From: Pseudoalteromonas haloplanktis ATCC 14393
GTDB lineage: Bacteria; Pseudomonadota; Gammaproteobacteria; Enterobacterales; Alteromonadaceae
Length of the DNA stretch: 64,000 bases
Assembly: GCF_000238355.1 (NCBI RefSeq)
Contig: NZ_AHCA01000016.1
Coordinates: 1 to 64,000, forward strand
Direction: 5' to 3'
Under the pieces are notes generated by a model. That model was given only the letters and a program-made list of their open reading frames with translations. It did not search any database and had not been told where the DNA came from. The position numbers were made by a program, and so were the translations under genes. This document shows, in pieces, positions 59,001 to 64,000 of this stretch (position 1 is the stretch's first letter; every line of letters starts with the position of its first letter).

Positions 59001-59699
59001 GTGAAGCAGCGTGGTTTTACACTCTTGGAGGTGATGGTAGCGCTGGGTATTTTAGCCTTCGTGGTGTTGGCTACCCACCAAATCCTTGATTCGACCACCA
59101 AAGCTAAAGATGCATCGGATGAAAAAATTGCTGAGTTAAATGGCTTACAAACCGCTTTTAGATTAATGGACCAAGACTTTAGTCAAATGACTAAGCGCGA
59201 AGTGCGCAATGAAGCGGGTGATATACAAGAGCAATACTTACTCGCAGGGCGTTACACATTAGACAGCCAGTACGACGGTATTGGTTTTGTGCGCGATGGC
59301 TGGGTTAACCCAATTAACTTACTGCCACGCTCAGAATTACAAGCCGTCGGGTATCGGGTTGTTGATGATAACCTTGAACGTATCTACAGAGTTTATGTTG
59401 ATCAGCTCGATAACCTTGAGCCGCGTGTACAAGTGATTCTAAATGATATCGAAGATCTAAAATTTGAATTTTTAGATGACCAGAATGAATGGCAAGAGCA
59501 ATGGCAAATTAAAGCATTGCCAAAGGCGGTTGCGGTTACTATACAGCAAATAGAAGCTGAGCCTATTCGCCGTGTGTTTTTAGTTCCAGGTGATGGTAAA
59601 GTTACAGTGCAAGTACCTACAGGCAATAATACTGTGGGCGGCAATGGCAGTAATAACAATGGTGGGCAAAATCAGCGAGAGGATGAAAATGGCAATTAA
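59001..59699 (+). CDS. gspJ: Type II secretion minor pseudopilin GspJ
   Basis: The leader MKQRG (GTG start) precedes FTLLEVMVALGILAFVVLAT. The globular part has FRLMDQDFSQMTKREVRN typical of GspJ. The last 20 or so residues are a Gly/Asn-rich tail (NNTVGGNGSNNNGGQNQ), which is unusual for GspJ. The 3' end overlaps gspK by 11 bases. Confidence 0.92.
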   Translation: MKQRGFTLLEVMVALGILAFVVLATHQILDSTTKAKDASDEKIAELNGLQTAFRLMDQDFSQMTKREVRNEAGDIQEQYLLAGRYTLDSQYDGIGFVRDGWVNPINLLPRSELQAVGYRVVDDNLERIYRVYVDQLDNLEPRVQVILNDIEDLKFEFLDDQNEWQEQWQIKALPKAVAVTIQQIEAEPIRRVFLVPGDGKVTVQVPTGNNTVGGNGSNNNGGQNQREDENGN

Positions 59700-60684
59700 G
59701 TCTTCCCGTGGTGCTGCGCTAATTATTGTATTATTTATTGTTGCTTTAGCGTCAATTTTAGCGGTCGAGATGAGTGCCAATTTACTCGTTCAAGTGCAAA
59801 AAAGTACCAATATACAAGGTCATCAACAAGCTAAATGGTATGCCTATGCTGCTGAGGAGCTTGCCATAAAAGCAATTTTGCAAAGTAAAAAAGACGACCC
59901 AGACAAAACTACCTTGAAACAAATATGGGCACAACAAGGCGATGTACCTTATCCGGTTGATAATGGTACTTTGCAAGGGAAAATCACCGATTTGCAGGCG
60001 TGTTTGAACCTTAATGCTTTACGTGCTCAAGCCCCGCAAACCGGCAGTGGAAGTACGAATAAAACTAATCCTGCTCATTCGGCGTTATTGGCTTTATTGG
60101 AAAATATAGAAAATTTGCCAGCAGAAGAATCTGAAGAAGCAATGGCAGACAGTGTATACGATTGGCTCGATGAAGACAGTATTACTTATCGCTCAGGTGC
60201 GGAAGAAGACGAGTACTTATCGCGTCAATCACCCTATATGACGGCGAATAGTTATTTTGCATCTACCTCGGAGCTGCGTTTAGTGAAGGGCTTTAATCCT
60301 TTAGTAATGGAAAAAGTATTGCCTTATGTGTGTGTGATACCGGGCAGCGAATTATTAGCGATTAATGTCAATACTATTGATCCTGAACAAGCATTATTAT
60401 TGAGTGCACTGATTGATGGTTTGAGTGAATCAGGCGCACAAAGTGTGTTATCTGCTCGCCCAGAAGATGGCTTTACAGATATTGAAGAATTTTTTGAACA
60501 GGTTAACCAACAAGGGGCACAAAATGTTAAGTCGGTTGAGAACTTGTTCACTATAAAAAGCGAATATTTTAAACTACAAACGCAGGCTAAATTTGTTGAA
60601 CTGCGTTTTTCGATGACCACTTTACTGCAAGCCAAAGATGGCGAGGTAACTATACTGGCGCGAAAATTTGGAGGCGTACAGTGA
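59689..60684 (+). CDS. gspK: Type II secretion minor pseudopilin GspK
   Basis: The leader MAIKSSRG precedes AALIIVLFIVALASILAVE. The large globular domain with YDWLDEDSITYRSGAEEDEY fits GspK, which caps the pseudopilus. I chose ATG 59689 because GAGAGG lies six bases upstream; an ATG two codons earlier is less well spaced. The last bases overlap gspL. Confidence 0.93.
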   Translation: MAIKSSRGAALIIVLFIVALASILAVEMSANLLVQVQKSTNIQGHQQAKWYAYAAEELAIKAILQSKKDDPDKTTLKQIWAQQGDVPYPVDNGTLQGKITDLQACLNLNALRAQAPQTGSGSTNKTNPAHSALLALLENIENLPAEESEEAMADSVYDWLDEDSITYRSGAEEDEYLSRQSPYMTANSYFASTSELRLVKGFNPLVMEKVLPYVCVIPGSELLAINVNTIDPEQALLLSALIDGLSESGAQSVLSARPEDGFTDIEEFFEQVNQQGAQNVKSVENLFTIKSEYFKLQTQAKFVELRFSMTTLLQAKDGEVTILARKFGGVQ

Positions 60685-61889
60685 CTGAAATACTGTTGAT
60701 CCGTACGGGTCAAACTCAACAAGAAAGTATTAATTGGCTGATTTATTCACCATTAGAACAAGAAATCATTGCCAGTGGCGAATTACCTAACGCTGAGCAA
60801 CTGAATGAACTCGCTGAAAAATCACAGAGCCGTGAAGTTGTCGTATTATTGCCTTGTGATCAAGTGCAACTAAAAACGGTAATTTTACCAACAAAGTGGA
60901 ACCGCAAGCTTGAGCAAGCTCTCCCGTATATGCTCGAAGAAGAAATTGCATGCGATGTCGACGACTTATTCATTGCCATTGCTGAACCTACTATGGTGGC
61001 AGATAAGCACGCTATTAAAGTTGCCATGACAGATCGAGACTGGTTTGAAGCTTGGTTAGCGGTATTTGCTGAGCATGACATTGAAGTGTTTAAATTGTTA
61101 CCTGATGCATTATTGCTGCCTGATGCACAAGGTGATGGACTCAGTGTTATTGAGCTTAATAACCAATGGTTATGTAAACAAGGCGCATGGCGAATTAGTG
61201 CGGTAGAGCAAAGCTGGTTAGCTGAGTATTTAACTGCGCTTGGTCATCCGAATGTTGCTCATTACAGTCCCGCATCACAATTTCCAGAAACAGTTACACT
61301 AAGCGCACAGACGGATGCTTATGACTTGCCACTGGCATTATTTGCAAAGCAATTACCAAATATTAAGTTCAACTTGCGCCAAGGTCAGTATCAACTGAAA
61401 AAGAAAAGCGCATTATGGTGGGGGTATTGGCAAAGTGCAGCCATTGCAGCCAGTATTGCATTAGTTGCTTCTGTTGCAGTAAAAGGCTTTGAGTTGCATA
61501 AGTTAAATAGCGATCTTGAGGTTGCTAAAACACAAGTCGTTTCGCGTTACCAAGCTGCTTTTCCTGGCAAGACTGTGCGCCCACATTTAATTAAAAACCA
61601 AATTCAAGGTGAACTGGCTAAATTAGAAGGCGGTAGCAGTGCTGGGTTCCTCGATTTAACCAATGAGCTTGTCGGTGTATTTAGTCAAGTTAAAGAGTTT
61701 ACCCCTGAAACATTACGTTATGATCAACGTCGTAATGAACTTCGGATCCGTGCCCGTGGTAAAGACTTCCAAACATTTGGTAAAGTTAAGTCAATCCTCG
61801 AGCAGCGAGGTCTAACGGTTGATCAAGGCTCATTGAATAATGATGGCGACTTTGTAGTCGGTGAAATCAAACTACGAGGTGCTGCATGA
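60681..61889 (+). CDS. gspL: Type II secretion protein GspL
   Basis: GspL has a cytoplasmic actin-like part that binds GspE (about residues 1-240, e.g. LEQALPYMLEEEIACDVDDL), one helix near 252-268 (AAIAASIALVASVAVKGF) and a periplasmic ferredoxin-like domain. The GTG start is preceded by GGAGG. It overlaps gspK and gspM by four bases on each side. Confidence 0.92.
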   Translation: MTEILLIRTGQTQQESINWLIYSPLEQEIIASGELPNAEQLNELAEKSQSREVVVLLPCDQVQLKTVILPTKWNRKLEQALPYMLEEEIACDVDDLFIAIAEPTMVADKHAIKVAMTDRDWFEAWLAVFAEHDIEVFKLLPDALLLPDAQGDGLSVIELNNQWLCKQGAWRISAVEQSWLAEYLTALGHPNVAHYSPASQFPETVTLSAQTDAYDLPLALFAKQLPNIKFNLRQGQYQLKKKSALWWGYWQSAAIAASIALVASVAVKGFELHKLNSDLEVAKTQVVSRYQAAFPGKTVRPHLIKNQIQGELAKLEGGSSAGFLDLTNELVGVFSQVKEFTPETLRYDQRRNELRIRARGKDFQTFGKVKSILEQRGLTVDQGSLNNDGDFVVGEIKLRGAA

Positions 61890-62359
61890 AGCAACAACTT
61901 TTAAAACAGTGGCATAGCTTAAAAGAGCAAGAGCAGCAGTTGGTAATGGTTGCTGGGGTTATTTTTGTTATCTTTATTTTAGTCATGGGAATTTTTAGAC
62001 CATTAAATAATGCTATTGCAGAAGCTGAAAAGAACCAAGTTAAACAGCAAGAGTTATTAACCTGGGTTGACAGCAGTATCGTGAAGCTAAAAGCTGGCAA
62101 TGCACGCACAGTGACAAGCAGTCAAAATTTGAGCCAGATAGTGAATGCCACTCGTGGTCGCTATAATATTACTATCAGTAAAATGCAACCTAATGACGAG
62201 TCACTTAGGTTAACCATCGACTCTGTACAATTTAATAAACTTGTAGAGTGGCTGGATGAGTTAGTAAATACAAAAGGCGTATTGATTGAAAATTTAGATC
62301 TTAGTCGCGACGATAAACCAGGCTATGTACGTGTAAGCCGATTGGTATTAGAGAAGTAA
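61886..62359 (+). CDS. gspM: Type II secretion protein GspM
   Basis: This 157-residue protein has an N-terminal helix (about 18-38, QQLVMVAGVIFVIFILVMGI) and a periplasmic ferredoxin-like domain that pairs with GspL. GAGGT precedes the ATG, which overlaps the gspL stop. Confidence 0.92.
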   Translation: MKQQLLKQWHSLKEQEQQLVMVAGVIFVIFILVMGIFRPLNNAIAEAEKNQVKQQELLTWVDSSIVKLKAGNARTVTSSQNLSQIVNATRGRYNITISKMQPNDESLRLTIDSVQFNKLVEWLDELVNTKGVLIENLDLSRDDKPGYVRVSRLVLEK

Positions 62360-62362
62360 ATA

Positions 62363-63121
62363 ATGAAAAAAATAGCGATTATAATAGTAGTGTTTTTGTT
62401 CGGTTTTGTTTTTTTTGCATTATTAAAGACCCCTGCTGCCGTTGCGCTTAATTTAGCAAACCCTTATCTACCAAAAGATCTGCAAATTGGTCAAGCCTCG
62501 GGCAGCATTTGGCAGGGGCGGATCATGCAGTTGCGTTATCAGGGAGAGCAAATTAATAACCTAAGCTGGGATATTTCAGGTTGGGCATTGTTTAGTGGAC
62601 GGCTCAAAGGCAATATAAAGTTTGGTGATGCACGCAATACCGATGAAATGTCTGGTCGCGGCGATTTTAGTTATGGTCTATTGAATCAAGCAGTGGCATT
62701 AAATGATGCAACTTTACGCCTAAGTGTTGAACGTGCGATGCAGCGCTTACAATTGCCGTTACCTATTAATGCTAAAGGCAGAGTTATTGTTGAACTAGAG
62801 CAATACAATTCAGGACAACCTTATTGTGAGGCGTTAAGCGGTGAGATTGCTAGCCCAAATATAGATGTACAGGGGCTGTCAGGTTGGTTTAGTGTTGGTC
62901 CATTAAGTGGCAAGTTAAGTTGTAAATCAGGCGACATTGCGGTGTTGGTTGATCCAGAAAATCGTTTAGGTCTAGCAGCGGACGCCACCTTAAAGGCTAA
63001 TCTAGATTTCAAAGTCGCAGGCTTTATTAAGCCTGAAGCATCACTACCAAAAGAAGTACATGATGCAGCTAAATTTTTGGGGCGCGCAGATAGTAATGGC
63101 CGTTATCCACTAAACTTTTAG
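62363..63121 (+). CDS. gspN: Type II secretion protein GspN
   Basis: The 252-residue protein has an N-terminal helix (IAIIIVVFLFGFVFFALL) and a periplasmic beta-rich part with ASGSIWQGRIMQLRYQGEQI, typical of GspN. The precise role is not known, and some systems lack it. It is the last gsp gene here; gspO (prepilin peptidase), gspA and gspB are not in the window, so PilD or a gspO elsewhere must process the pseudopilins. Confidence 0.9.
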   Translation: MKKIAIIIVVFLFGFVFFALLKTPAAVALNLANPYLPKDLQIGQASGSIWQGRIMQLRYQGEQINNLSWDISGWALFSGRLKGNIKFGDARNTDEMSGRGDFSYGLLNQAVALNDATLRLSVERAMQRLQLPLPINAKGRVIVELEQYNSGQPYCEALSGEIASPNIDVQGLSGWFSVGPLSGKLSCKSGDIAVLVDPENRLGLAADATLKANLDFKVAGFIKPEASLPKEVHDAAKFLGRADSNGRYPLNF

Positions 63122-63138
63122 GCAAGATTAGGTTTTAT

Positions 63139-63759
63139 ATGCAAATCCCAGAGTTTTCAGTACAACATGCTCAGCAGCTAAATGCATATTTAGCCAGTCA
63201 TGACGGTGCCATGAGCTTAGTGCAAAGTAAGGGTTACTTGTTTGCGGTAATATGCTCACCAGAACCATTAGATGTTCATGAGTGGCTTGAACAAATAGTA
63301 CCAAACAGCAACGGGCAACTAGAAGAACAAGTGCTGTTTGCCTTTATGGCTTTATATCATCAGATCAGTGAGCAGGTGTATGAGACGGGATTTAAGCTTC
63401 CTGTTAGTTTGCAAGTTAATGGCGAAGATGACAGTTACCTAGATTTACACGAGTGCCAACAATGGTGCCAGGGGTTTGTACAAGGTGCTAAAAGCTATAT
63501 AGATAAGCTAATGCAAGCTGATACCCTTACGGCCGAGCTAGTTGATGCATTGCAAACCGCTTATGCGAGTTTAGGTTTTTTTGCCCTAGAACCTCAGCTA
63601 ATTACAACTATTGCGGAGCAAAATCAGCTTAGTGAGATACAGTTAAGTCTGCAGCAATTTGCTGTAATGGGAGACTTTGCATTAGGCTTTGCAGAGCTAA
63701 TAGAGATAATTGCAGTGCAAAGTGGCCTTTATAGCGATGAAGAAGAAAGTTGGAGCTAG
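63139..63759 (+). CDS. UPF0149 (YgfB/YecA-like) family protein
   Basis: The protein is 206 residues, helical and acidic, with LYHQISEQVYETGFKLPVSL and CQQWCQGFVQGAKSYIDKLM, features of UPF0149 proteins. The C-terminal Zn-binding motif of YecA-type members is not visible, so it is closer to YgfB. No function is assigned. It follows gspN after 17 bases. Confidence 0.75.
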   Translation: MQIPEFSVQHAQQLNAYLASHDGAMSLVQSKGYLFAVICSPEPLDVHEWLEQIVPNSNGQLEEQVLFAFMALYHQISEQVYETGFKLPVSLQVNGEDDSYLDLHECQQWCQGFVQGAKSYIDKLMQADTLTAELVDALQTAYASLGFFALEPQLITTIAEQNQLSEIQLSLQQFAVMGDFALGFAELIEIIAVQSGLYSDEEESWS

Positions 63760-63761
63760 CG

Positions 63762-63965
63762 TTACGCTAAATCCAACATTATTTCTGTGCAGCCTTTCTG
63801 GCATTTAGCAACCCCTTGGCCGGGTTGTTGAGTTTTTAAATCCAAGGTTAATATGCCTTGGCATACTTCACATTTTACAGTGTGTCCTTTCGCGAGCTTC
63901 TTCAGTAAATTTTTATGCTGATTAAAAGACGCGCTACTTTTTTTTGTTAATGCTGAAAAGTCCAC
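63762..63965 (-). CDS. Small zinc-ribbon-like protein, unknown
   Basis: This 67-residue basic protein carries CEVC and a later C...C pair (AKCQKGC), in the manner of a small zinc ribbon. The GTG start is preceded by AGAGG six bases upstream and overlaps the stop of the next minus-strand gene by one base. I know no family. It may bind zinc or nucleic acid. Confidence 0.6.
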   Translation of the reverse strand: MDFSALTKKSSASFNQHKNLLKKLAKGHTVKCEVCQGILTLDLKTQQPGQGVAKCQKGCTEIMLDLA

Positions 63966-64000
63966 TATTTACCTCTACGTTCCGCCAGTGCGGTCGCTGC
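63965..64000 (-). CDS. C-terminal end of a minus-strand gene (partial)
   Basis: Only 11 codons remain, reading AATALAERRGK before TAG. The stop overlaps the GTG of the zinc-ribbon-like gene, so the two are co-transcribed. The product cannot be identified from this fragment. Confidence 0.6.
   Translation of the reverse strand, partial: AATALAERRGK

Overview
The window looks like chromosomal DNA of a marine gammaproteobacterium of the order Alteromonadales, most likely Pseudoalteromonas. This is inferred from the moderately AT-rich sequence, the many TonB-dependent receptors, the gene order hslO-hslR-gspCDEFGHIJKLMN followed by a UPF0149 gene, and a GEMM-I (c-di-GMP) riboswitch before a chitin-binding protein gene. 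No tRNA, rRNA, insertion sequence, prophage or CRISPR array was seen.

Region 1 (1-9521) has a zinc theme. It starts with the end of a Fur-family (probably Zur-like) regulator whose frame is interrupted by a near-tandem 23-bp repeat. A MerC-like membrane protein and the zinc-independent GTP cyclohydrolase FolE2 follow, each overlapping the previous gene. After them come an unassigned pair (a PhnD-like periplasmic-binding protein and a two-helix membrane protein), an exported SurE-like phosphatase, a lipoprotein, a DUF3297 protein and a TonB-C domain protein. Two Zur-box-like sites precede a TonB-dependent receptor that overlaps a DUF1624 membrane acyltransferase-like gene.

Region 2 (9522-18540) carries MscS, NudB, and a LysR-centred locus of TSUP permease, pirin, LysR, KefB-type antiporter and DoxX. 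Two copies of the same 19-bp inverted repeat lie upstream of pirin and doxX, which points to a small LysR regulon. A PliG-like lysozyme-inhibitor protein and a DUF4097 lipoprotein with nine strikingly alternating repeats close the region.

Region 3 (18541-36900) is about iron and the cell surface. It holds a PepSY/DUF2271/DUF4198 operon, a DUF454 protein, a complete FecI-FecR-TonB receptor signalling set, a porin, MarR, a YeaD-type mutarotase, two bacterial PH-domain membrane proteins, a small membrane protein behind a Fur-like site, a large metallopeptidase/propeller protein, a transglutaminase-like TPR lipoprotein and a PiuB-like PepSY protein. A 10-bp hairpin covers the ribosome binding site of the TPR lipoprotein gene.

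Region 4 (36900-51500) has a PQ-loop protein, an orphan GspF-like plus type IV pilin pair, PhzF, an RND efflux pair, the c-di-GMP riboswitch with a GbpA-like gene lacking its LPMO domain, oligopeptidase B, Dps, an FNR-type site before a small membrane protein, a lipase-like hydrolase, YaeQ, and the chaperones Hsp33 and Hsp15.

Region 5 (51659-63121) is a complete gspC-gspN type II secretion operon without gspA, gspB or gspO. Short overlaps and spacers suggest one transcript. It is followed by a UPF0149 gene, a small zinc-ribbon-like gene on the other strand, and the last codons of a further minus-strand gene at the window edge.
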